Shown here one piece after another: positions 6,050-12,028 of a stretch of DNA of 12,028 nt (position 1 is the first letter of the stretch; every line of letters starts with the position of its first letter). Under the pieces are notes generated by a model. The model saw only the letters and a list, made by a program, of their open reading frames with translations, searched no databases and was not told the origin of the DNA. Source of the stretch: Mariniphaga sp. (lineage in GTDB: Bacteria; Bacteroidota; Bacteroidia; Bacteroidales; Prolixibacteraceae); assembly GCA_025363795.1 (NCBI GenBank), contig JANYLE010000061.1, positions 1 to 12,028 on the forward strand, in the 5' to 3' direction. The position numbers were made by a program, and so were the translations under genes.

Positions 6050-8251
6050 CTATTTGCCCAACTCGGCATTGTAAACCCTCTTCTTGGTGACAGGCACTTC
6101 TATCGTTTTGAAGCCTTTGGCACTAATCACAAGTGCTGATGATGCCTCTGGCATAGTAAACCTGTATTCTCCATTGGCATTTGTCCATGCTTCAGCCGCC
6201 GTATCTTTCACCCTGACAGAAGCACTTGCGATAGGAATACCTGATTCATCTTTTATCACACCAGATATTTCATTCGGATCTGCTTTAGGTTTTGCGTTGG
6301 CATTGGCTTTAACAGCATTGATATACTGAATAGATGACTTAGCCTGAGCATTTCCCGGATCCAATGCGAGTATCTTGTTGTTGTATTCGATTGCCCCTGC
6401 ATTATCCTTCTTTTGCATGTAAAGTGATACCATAGAATTATAGGCCTGAATGACAAATTCCTTGTTATTTGGATCAAGATTTGCCATACGTGTATAGTAA
6501 GCTTTTGCAGCATCATAGTTATTGGCCTGAAGCTCATGGTATCCAAGGAACCGTAGCGCATCAAAAATTTCATTCGCATACTTGACAGAGTCGGAAGAAG
6601 CTTTCGTAATCAGTGCAATAAATTTTGGTGTAGTAAGTCCAAGTTTTGAATCTGGGTCTTTTGCTGAAGCAGCTCTTGCACTCCAAAGATAAGCATGAAT
6701 ACTTTCAGGATATTTGGTTATCATTTGATCGAAAATTGCGCCAGCATTGTCAAAATCTTTACCCTGATAGTATGCCTTACCAATTTTAAGATAGTTATCC
6801 TCAGTGTCTTTACCTTTAGCAATCAGTCGTTTCCACGTTTCAGCAGCACCAGAGTAGTTCTTGTTGTTGTATTGGGCAATGGCTTTCTCCTGGATTATAT
6901 TCAAATCTTCCTCTCCAAAAGTAATTGCTTTGTCATAAGACTCATACGCTTTGGCAAGTTCTTTATCCGAAGTAGCTATATTGGCTTGCGCTTCGGCAAC
7001 TTTAGCTACAAGGGCAGCTTCGTTCGCTTTTTCTTTCTCTTTAGCCGGACCTTTTAATCCCTCAATTTTATCCCTCAATTTTTCCAGTTCAGAATTAGCC
7101 TTGTCAAGTTCGGCCGTAAGTTTTGGGTAATTCTGATTCTTCTTTATAAGGATACGTGCATAGTAGACGTAATCCTTTTTAAGAATTCTGTCCGCTGGAA
7201 GTTCTTTAAACAACTTATCCATATAAGTCAGAGCCGCTGGGTAATTACCTTGCTCGAAGCTGGAATATCCGGCAATACGGTTCAGGTAAGTCCTTGATTT
7301 ATCGACTGCGAAAATATCCTCTACATTCTTAATTACTTCAGCATAATTCTTAGAATAGAAGAGTGCATTCACATAACGGATCTTTGCAGGAATATTCTGG
7401 TTGGTCAGTTTCAAATAAGTTTCAAAATATTCTTTTGATTCCTTGAAACGTCCGGCCATCGAATATAAAGAACCTAATTCACGGTAAGCAGGGGCAAAAC
7501 TTTTATCCAGAGCAATTGCCTGTTCATAGTAAGGAATGGCTGCCATTAAATTGCGACCTTTAAAATAGATGCTACCGATCTTCATGTTCGCAAGAGGTGA
7601 CTTAGGATCCAGATCCTGCGCCTTATTGTAATTTTTAATCGCCAGTGAACCATTGTTAACAAGTAAGTAAATATCACCTGCGATGATATAGATCTCGCCG
7701 TTTTTTTCGTCAATGGTTAAAGCCTCCCTTATATTAGGCATTGCAGCCGTTGTATCTACATTATCAAATACAATATACGACTCAGCCAATTTTGCCAATG
7801 TATAGGCATATTCCTGGGGATTAGGGATTTTTGTTACCTTTTTATAGGGAAGCAAAAAGCTTTTTGCTTTCAACCTCATTTGATCCGCTGTTTTCTTATC
7901 TCCAAGATATGCAGCTACCTTTGCAAGACCAACGTAATTAAGCGGATCATTTGCATTCAGTGCAATACCTTTTTCAAATTGCTGTTTTGCCTCTGCTGAA
8001 ATAACCTTCAACGAGTTAGAAATAGAATCTGAGAAAAAGTTCAACATTGTATTTTCTCCCAGCCGATAATAGACCTTGCTGCTGGGAGCGCTTTTTGCCA
8101 GGTTCTGGAGAATCTGGTCCGCTTTGTCGTATTGCTCGTTATTTGTTGCGGTGATTGCTTCATCCATTGTCTGCGCTCTCAATCCGGCGACACTGCATAG
8201 CACAAGCAATGTCAGGATTAAAGTAGTCTTTTTGAAAAAACGATTTATCAT
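6050..8251 (-). CDS. Periplasmic TPR-repeat protein with C-terminal carboxypeptidase-regulatory-like domain
   Basis: This 733-residue exported protein probably acts as a scaffold in the periplasm. Residues 1-26 form a signal peptide (cleavage likely at GLRA|Q). About 28-370 and 430-640 are helical repeats of TPR type; clear units include GDIYLLVNNGSLAIKNYNKAQ, GRNLMAAIPYYEQAIALDK and KDNAGAIEYNNKILALDPGN. A charged Lys/Glu/Ala-rich coiled-coil stretch (about 375-435) interrupts the repeats. An Ala/Asn/Lys linker (646-660) leads to a beta-sandwich domain (661-733) starting ISGVIKDESGIPIASASVRV and containing NANGEYRF, the pattern of carboxypeptidase-regulatory-like domains. That domain type is best known at the N-terminus of SusC-like TonB-dependent transporters. 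The gene follows the PstS-like gene by 18 bp and precedes exbB, tying it to the TonB machine. Its molecular role is not established from sequence. Confidence 0.9.
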   Translation of the reverse strand: MINRFFKKTTLILTLLVLCSVAGLRAQTMDEAITATNNEQYDKADQILQNLAKSAPSSKVYYRLGENTMLNFFSDSISNSLKVISAEAKQQFEKGIALNANDPLNYVGLAKVAAYLGDKKTADQMRLKAKSFLLPYKKVTKIPNPQEYAYTLAKLAESYIVFDNVDTTAAMPNIREALTIDEKNGEIYIIAGDIYLLVNNGSLAIKNYNKAQDLDPKSPLANMKIGSIYFKGRNLMAAIPYYEQAIALDKSFAPAYRELGSLYSMAGRFKESKEYFETYLKLTNQNIPAKIRYVNALFYSKNYAEVIKNVEDIFAVDKSRTYLNRIAGYSSFEQGNYPAALTYMDKLFKELPADRILKKDYVYYARILIKKNQNYPKLTAELDKANSELEKLRDKIEGLKGPAKEKEKANEAALVAKVAEAQANIATSDKELAKAYESYDKAITFGEEDLNIIQEKAIAQYNNKNYSGAAETWKRLIAKGKDTEDNYLKIGKAYYQGKDFDNAGAIFDQMITKYPESIHAYLWSARAASAKDPDSKLGLTTPKFIALITKASSDSVKYANEIFDALRFLGYHELQANNYDAAKAYYTRMANLDPNNKEFVIQAYNSMVSLYMQKKDNAGAIEYNNKILALDPGNAQAKSSIQYINAVKANANAKPKADPNEISGVIKDESGIPIASASVRVKDTAAEAWTNANGEYRFTMPEASSALVISAKGFKTIEVPVTKKRVYNAELGK

Positions 8252-8269
8252 TTTAAGGTATATTAATAA

Positions 8270-9235
8270 TTACTTCTTTAATTCTATTAAACGTATTGGC
8301 ATTGTTGCTGGAACTAATCCTGATTTCAATACAATCCTTTGACCCTGCTCCGAAGTAAACCAGCTGATGAATCCGAATCCCAGTCCAATAAAGGATTCCC
8401 TTGATACCGTATAGATGTTCCTCGTGAAAGGATAACTCTTATCATAAATTGATCCCTGAACAGGAAGGAAATATGATCCGGGACTCAGGATTTGCTGCGA
8501 CACTGCTGCCATTTTAATTTTATCGGTATAAGATACACTGGTTGAATCGTGCGTGTCACATATCCAGTTGACACTCACCATCCCAATGGCACCTTTGTTT
8601 TTGGAAACGTAATCGACCACCTGTGCATTACTCTTAACAGAATAGAAATTGGGCGGCAACTGATCTCCAAGTTTAAAAATTTCTTTAAAATAACGAATGT
8701 TGGCTGACTTATCGTTGTCAAAAACCATCATTATTTTCCCAAATTTAGAAACAGGATTAATGTCTTTCCAGTCCGACATTTTACCGGTAAATATATCGTT
8801 GACATTTTGATAGGTCAAAAGCGAGTCCTTATTTTCTTTGTTGAGAACAAGGGCTATCGCGTCATAAGCAACTGTTGTCGTTCTCACGATAATTTGTGTG
8901 TTTCGAAGCAATTCCTTTTGCACGTCAGTAGGTTCCCATGCACTAACAACCACTTTTACCGAATCATTAAGAAACGCAGCGATAAGTTCTTTCTCAGGAA
9001 CATATGTTGGGGTAATATGTGCGTACTTATACAAAGAGGTAAACGTTCCAATTTCTGCATCAACAATGGGCTGAAAGGATTCATCAGCCACAATTCGGAT
9101 ATTTCCTCTTGTGGGCGTCTCTGTCATTTCAGCTTTGTGATTAGAGCATTGGATACCAATCAGCGACATAATCATTACACCGCTGAGCACTAAGCCAATT
9201 GACCCCAAATCCTTAGATGTTACAGACATTTTCAT
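8270..9235 (-). CDS. PstS-like periplasmic substrate-binding protein linked to TonB genes
   Basis: This looks like a type-2 periplasmic binding protein of the PstS (phosphate-binding) group. I prefer the ATG at 9235 (321 residues, MKMSVTSKDLG); extension to 9280 would need a TTG codon. Residues about 10-29 form a signal segment ending SLIGIQC, where Cys30 could be lipidated, though Gln at -1 is unusual for a lipobox. Family signatures are VAYDAIALVLN (122-132), LTYQNVNDIFTGKMSDW, KGAIGMVSVNW (214-224), YPFTRNIY (268-275) and GQRIVLKSGLVP (298-309). The SGT phosphate-contact motif is replaced by KSAN (176-179), and the N-terminal GAGATFP-type loop is replaced by ADESFQP. No PstA, PstB or PstC gene is near. 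It begins the TPR/exbB/exbD/exbD/tonB cluster, so a role in TonB energisation or envelope sensing is more likely than plain phosphate uptake; that is inference. Confidence 0.85.
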   Translation of the reverse strand: MKMSVTSKDLGSIGLVLSGVMIMSLIGIQCSNHKAEMTETPTRGNIRIVADESFQPIVDAEIGTFTSLYKYAHITPTYVPEKELIAAFLNDSVKVVVSAWEPTDVQKELLRNTQIIVRTTTVAYDAIALVLNKENKDSLLTYQNVNDIFTGKMSDWKDINPVSKFGKIMMVFDNDKSANIRYFKEIFKLGDQLPPNFYSVKSNAQVVDYVSKNKGAIGMVSVNWICDTHDSTSVSYTDKIKMAAVSQQILSPGSYFLPVQGSIYDKSYPFTRNIYTVSRESFIGLGFGFISWFTSEQGQRIVLKSGLVPATMPIRLIELKK

Positions 9236-9429
9236 AAATACAATAAAGAAAGGTTTAAAATTCGTTGCAATAATACTCAATCAAATTAATTATAGGGCAA
9301 TAAATTGTAAAATTTTTAATTTTTTTTTGAGGGAACTCTTCAATGTCAAATTAATACAGTCCAACGCCTCTTTAAAATTTAGATTGAATTTAAATAATGC
9401 CAGCCTCCAATTTATAGAAAAAATCGGAA

Positions 9430-9657
9430 TTATTCATCGTCCGTTTCAAAAAAATTTTCTTTTATCTTTTGATAAGCCACAACAGTCCGGAAAGATCCGT
9501 ACAAAAAAAGTGGAATTGAAAATATTACCCTCATCGTCATTTCAACCTGACTAAAAAGAGGCGTGAAAAGAAGGAGATAGGCCAGTCCAAAGTAAAAAAA
9601 GATCATCGTTGCTCCGAAAATCGTCATCGCCTTATCATAAAGTCTGCTTCTACTCAT
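9430..9657 (-). CDS. Small two-helix inner-membrane protein, function unknown
   Basis: I do not recognise a named family. The open frame extends to an ATG at 9729, but I prefer the ATG at 9657 (MSRSRLYDKAMTIFG), giving 75 residues. A consensus -7 promoter box lies at 9679-9686, inside the longer version, and the extra 24 residues (MVRLFVEVTFVTNFVYLRQI...) do not look like protein that belongs. Two membrane segments are predicted by eye at about 10-32 and 43-63, joined by a short loop, with an acidic C-terminal tail ending ETDDE. The basic N-terminus suggests both ends are cytoplasmic. The gene lies upstream of the PstS-like gene on the same strand with a 194-bp gap, so it may be the promoter-proximal member of the TonB cluster or an independent gene. 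Confidence 0.7.
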   Translation of the reverse strand: MSRSRLYDKAMTIFGATMIFFYFGLAYLLLFTPLFSQVEMTMRVIFSIPLFLYGSFRTVVAYQKIKENFFETDDE

Positions 9658-9678
9658 TTTTGAAAATTTTATTTGTCG

Positions 9679-9686
9679 CAAATATA
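9679..9686 (-). promoter_or_regulatory. Bacteroidota -7 promoter box before the small membrane protein
   Basis: The minus strand reads TATATTTG, an exact match to TAnnTTTG, 21 bp upstream of the ATG at 9657. This spacing gives a 5' leader of roughly 15 bases. The -33 position holds only a poor match (a TTTG/GTTG pair lies slightly too far upstream, near 9711-9717). The box is the main reason for choosing the shorter start of the downstream gene. It may also drive the PstS-like/TPR/exbB cluster if transcription reads through. Confidence 0.5.
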
Positions 9687-9750
9687 CAAAATTTGTTACG
9701 AATGTTACTTCAACAAACAATCTAACCATTACAGGAAACCGTTTTGACTG

Positions 9751-9807
9751 AAAAAAAGTTGGATCATGCTGTTCGGGTCAGGAAAATCGACCACCTTCAT
9801 TTGATCC
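9751..9807 (-). terminator. Candidate terminator of the PQQ-propeller gene
   Basis: On the minus strand GGATCA (9807-9802) pairs with TGATCC (9766-9761). Inside this, GGTC pairs with GACC (9792-9789 and 9779-9776). Seven T residues (9757-9751) follow three bases later. It sits directly after the stop codon at 9811. The stems are short and the bulges between them large, so stability is doubtful, but the T-run position fits a terminator. Confidence 0.4.
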
Positions 9808-9810
9808 GAT

Positions 9811-11100
9811 CTATTTCAATCCGATCCGATAAATGGATGCATCAGTTCGTATCAAAATGGAATTGCCAGCAATTGCCGGCGTTGCATAAATTTCGCCAGG
9901 TAACTGACTCTCTGCCAAAATCTCAGGTAATCTGCCCGCTTTCAAAACCAGCGTCTCCCCTTTCACGGAAGTGAAATAAACCTTTTCGCCTGCGTAAACG
10001 GGTGATGCATTATACTTATTTTTCAGCCTTTTCGAATATAAAGAAGTTCCATTTTTTGCATCAATAACAATCAGATTGTTTTTACTATCGACGGTATAGA
10101 TTAAGCCATCTTTAATCAAGGGTGTCAACAACTGCAAAATAGGTCCTTTCAATCGCCAAAGCACATTGGTCTTCGTTACATCGCCTTTACCTTTTGGGTC
10201 GACGGCTAATAATTCAACATATTTTTCTCCCCCAGCTGGTGACACAAAGCTTGTATAAAAGAAGACAACACCATCTTCATAAACAGGCATTGAAATTGTT
10301 GAGTCCTCACCCTGAACAACCCGCCAGACTTCTTTTCCAGTCAGCACATCATATGCAATGCAAACAGCTGAACCGTTGGAAATGAGCAAGTCCTTTCCAG
10401 CAACATTAATAACAATTGGCGTTACATAAGCCTTTTTCCCGATCGGCGCCAATGCATTATAGCACTCCTTTGGCCGATCAGTTCGCCAAACCGTTTCTCC
10501 GTTTTTTTTATTCAAAGCTACAATAAACTGTTGATCTGTACCTTCATAATGAAGGATCAGCAGATCTTTATAAAGTATTGGTGAAGCACCGGTTCCCTGT
10601 ACATGTTCACATTTCAAATCATTTCTTTTCCAGACAATTGTGCCATTATCGGTTCTTACGCACGCAGTACCCGAACTTCCAAAATTCAGGTATACAAATC
10701 CCGCTTCAATGCACGGCGTCGGAGTAGCATAAGTATTTATAGCATGTTTCGAATAAATGCTATCCTGTTTAAAAAGTAGAATGTCAAATAAAACCTCGCC
10801 CGTTGTAAAATCTGCACAAATCCCCGCCATCTCTTTTCCGTCGACAGTTGCGGTCGTAACCCAAACCTGATTACCATAAACAACCGGTGAAGACCACCCT
10901 TTTCCACGTATATCGGTTTTCCAAATCACATTTGTAGTATCGTTCCAGAACAATGGAACATTGCTATCAACAGCTATTCCATCCAGATGACTCCCCCTGA
11001 AATGAGTCCACCGATTATTCTGGGCAATGGCCGTTGAGAGATCAAATATGAAACTTAGTGTAAATAAAGAGCACACAATTGCGTGACGAAATTTTTTCAT
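9811..11100 (-). CDS. Secreted PQQ-type beta-propeller repeat protein
   Basis: This 429-residue protein has a signal peptide (1-27, ending STAIAQ, no lipobox) followed by a WD40-like/PQQ-binding-like beta-propeller over nearly its whole length. Repeating units of the form 'SSPVVYGNQVWVTTA ... GxxxW' are visible: about 58-84 (IWKTDIRGKGWSSPVVYGNQV), 127-155, 173-200 with GETVWRT, 225-262 with TGKEVWRV, 317-350 with IVIDAKNGTSLYSKRL, and 366-395. The opening WTHFRGSHLDGIA matches the usual start of such proteins in Bacteroidota and Planctomycetota. Residues for a real quinoprotein dehydrogenase active site are not apparent and the length is short for one, so the propeller is probably a binding or structural scaffold, in the general style of BamB. 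It stands alone between a HAD gene and a small membrane protein, so context gives no substrate. Confidence 0.88.
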   Translation of the reverse strand: MKKFRHAIVCSLFTLSFIFDLSTAIAQNNRWTHFRGSHLDGIAVDSNVPLFWNDTTNVIWKTDIRGKGWSSPVVYGNQVWVTTATVDGKEMAGICADFTTGEVLFDILLFKQDSIYSKHAINTYATPTPCIEAGFVYLNFGSSGTACVRTDNGTIVWKRNDLKCEHVQGTGASPILYKDLLILHYEGTDQQFIVALNKKNGETVWRTDRPKECYNALAPIGKKAYVTPIVINVAGKDLLISNGSAVCIAYDVLTGKEVWRVVQGEDSTISMPVYEDGVVFFYTSFVSPAGGEKYVELLAVDPKGKGDVTKTNVLWRLKGPILQLLTPLIKDGLIYTVDSKNNLIVIDAKNGTSLYSKRLKNKYNASPVYAGEKVYFTSVKGETLVLKAGRLPEILAESQLPGEIYATPAIAGNSILIRTDASIYRIGLK

Positions 11101-11395
11101 ATGACGAATCAGTTTATATAAGACGCTACATTCATATCCGTGGATATGCTATTCGGTTAGTATTTTTCATTACGGTAACACCCGCAAATTGCGCTAAAGA
11201 TAAATCTTTCAACCTATCTGCCTTTATCGTAACAGGGAATAATTTTGAGTTTAACGGCTAATTAGGTAATAACAATTTAATTATCATCTCCGGTTGAGCC
11301 CGATAAATCAGGATGTCTGGTTCATACTATCAATTTAGAATAGCCTGATAAGAACAATGAATTACCACGCAGATCAACAAATATTCTGATAAAAT
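11101..11395. other. 295-bp intergenic region between the HAD and PQQ-propeller genes
   Basis: No gene is supported here. It contains the perfect inverted repeat CATATCC-GT-GGATATG (11133-11148), 33 bp upstream of the PQQ-propeller start codon. The rest is AT-rich. I found no clear TAnnTTTG promoter box on the minus strand; TATCTTTA near 11200 is the closest. I also saw no convincing terminator for the HAD gene. Confidence 0.5.
11133..11148. repeat. Perfect inverted repeat upstream of the PQQ-propeller gene
   Basis: CATATCC and GGATATG are exact reverse complements separated by GT. At 33 bp before the start codon it could be an operator for a dimeric regulator or a small hairpin in the mRNA leader. 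There is no poly-T tract, so it is not a terminator. Chance cannot be ruled out for 7-bp arms. Confidence 0.4.
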
Positions 11396-12028
11396 TTAAA
11401 TCTCCTTCTGTAATTCATTCAGATCACGGATAACAATGTCGGCACCTGATTCCCACAAAATACTATCATCCAGAATACCGGTATTAACAGCAACTGTAAA
11501 TATCCCTGCAGCTTTGGCCGATTGAATACCCAAAGGGGCATTTTCAATCACAATAACATCCTCAGATGGCAGTCCCGATTTCTGCAACGCTTTCAAATAG
11601 GGTTCGGGATTGGGTTTTCCATGTTTTACATCGTTGCCCGAAATAATTCGTTCCATTGAAACCAATCCGTCAAAATCATTTACCAGAGCTTCAAGGTATT
11701 TTTCCTGTGACGAACCGGTGACTACCCAGATCGCTACACCTTGTTTTTTAAGTCCTTCCATTAAAGATTTCGCCCCCTCGAATGGAATTGCATCCGGGAA
11801 AGCCGCAATTAGTTCCGTTTTCTTTGAATAGATCTGATCTATTTCGGCATCGGTAGCATCCCTCATTTCATTCTGCCGGTAAACAAGGTTAATCGTTGAT
11901 GAAAACGTCCGACCCTCGTTTTGATAAACCATTTCGGGCGAAAAATCGATTCCGTAGTGCCGGAAAGCATTACTCCATGCATCGGCATGATAGCCCATCG
12001 AATCATAAATCACACCATCCATATCAAA
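11396..12028 (-). CDS. HAD-superfamily hydrolase, beta-phosphoglucomutase-like, 5' end outside the window
   Basis: This cytoplasmic enzyme is a phosphatase or phosphomutase acting on small phosphorylated metabolites, probably sugar phosphates. The frame runs open to the window edge: the two codons before the first internal ATG (12022) encode Phe-Asp, completing the HAD motif I FDMDGVIYDS. The nucleophilic Asp is therefore the codon at 12025-12023, and the general acid/base Asp is two residues later. A true start must lie a few codons beyond the edge. Counting from the internal Met, motif II is VVTGSS (100-105), motif III lysine is in KHGKPNPEPYL (133-143), and motif IV is VIENAPLGIQSAKAAG (158-173). 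The helical cap (about 12-80) is of the C1 type seen in beta-phosphoglucomutases. The exact substrate is not readable. The C-terminus is complete, ending in LNELQKEI. Confidence 0.92.
   Translation of the reverse strand, partial: FDMDGVIYDSMGYHADAWSNAFRHYGIDFSPEMVYQNEGRTFSSTINLVYRQNEMRDATDAEIDQIYSKKTELIAAFPDAIPFEGAKSLMEGLKKQGVAIWVVTGSSQEKYLEALVNDFDGLVSMERIISGNDVKHGKPNPEPYLKALQKSGLPSEDVIVIENAPLGIQSAKAAGIFTVAVNTGILDDSILWESGADIVIRDLNELQKEI

Noticed and set aside
8270..9235. Treating the PstS-like gene as part of a phosphate ABC importer
   Set aside because: No permease or ATPase gene is present, the phosphate-contact motifs are missing, and the neighbours are TonB-system genes.
9371..9395. AT-rich inverted repeat TTTAAAATTT/AATTTAAA after the small membrane protein gene
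   Set aside because: It is made of A and T only with a bulge, and no T-run follows on the minus strand, so neither a terminator nor an operator can be supported.
9327..9554. Plus-strand frame of 75 codons in the gap before the PstS-like gene
   Set aside because: About half overlaps the small membrane protein gene on the other strand, and the product is a low-complexity mix without domain features or a promoter.
9804..9830. Three copies of ATCCGAT around the PQQ-propeller stop codon
   Set aside because: One copy is apart from the other two, which overlap each other within the last codons; too short to call a repeat element.
9811..11100. Reading the PQQ-propeller protein as a quinoprotein dehydrogenase
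   Set aside because: It is too short, with no visible PQQ-coordinating active site or heme motif; only the propeller repeats are supported.
11079..11261. Plus-strand frame of 60 codons over the start of the PQQ-propeller gene
   Set aside because: It begins with TTG inside the signal-peptide region of the other strand, has no recognisable domain and no supporting promoter.

Overview
The window looks like a chromosomal segment from a Bacteroidota bacterium, probably class Bacteroidia. The support is a TonB with the Bacteroidota-type cytoplasmic motif KEYGAYQLRK, paired exbD genes, a carboxypeptidase-regulatory-like domain, and several TAnnTTTG-type -7 promoter boxes. The taxonomic call is inference. 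Every convincing gene is on the minus strand, so transcription runs from high to low coordinates.

In transcription order: (1) A HAD phosphatase/phosphomutase gene (beta-phosphoglucomutase-like) is cut by the right edge at 12028. (2) After a 295-bp gap comes a secreted PQQ-type beta-propeller protein (9811-11100). (3) A small two-helix membrane protein (9430-9657) has a clear -7 box just upstream. (4) The core of the window is a compact cluster: PstS-like periplasmic binding protein, large TPR protein, ExbB, ExbD, ExbD, TonB (9235 down to 3018). It ends in a strong rho-independent terminator (2936-2970). (5) After a 396-bp gap there is a lone secreted GH29 alpha-L-fucosidase (1230-2621). (6) A second set starts with a small exported cysteine-containing protein of unknown function (726-1028), followed by a second, different ExbB/TolQ-type protein (40-693). 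A second ExbD/TolR-type gene overlaps its stop codon by ATGA and runs off the left edge (1-43).

The central cluster is best read as one energy-transduction machine. ExbB and two ExbD proteins form a proton channel that drives TonB, which energises outer-membrane transporters. The binding protein and the TPR protein are the extra, poorly understood parts. The binding protein has the PstS fold signatures but lacks the usual phosphate-contact SGT motif, and no PstABC genes are present. The TPR protein ends in the beta-sandwich domain type usually found at the N-terminus of SusC-like TonB-dependent transporters. Two independent ExbB/ExbD sets within about 6 kb is the other notable feature. No tRNA, rRNA, CRISPR array, insertion sequence or phage gene was seen.
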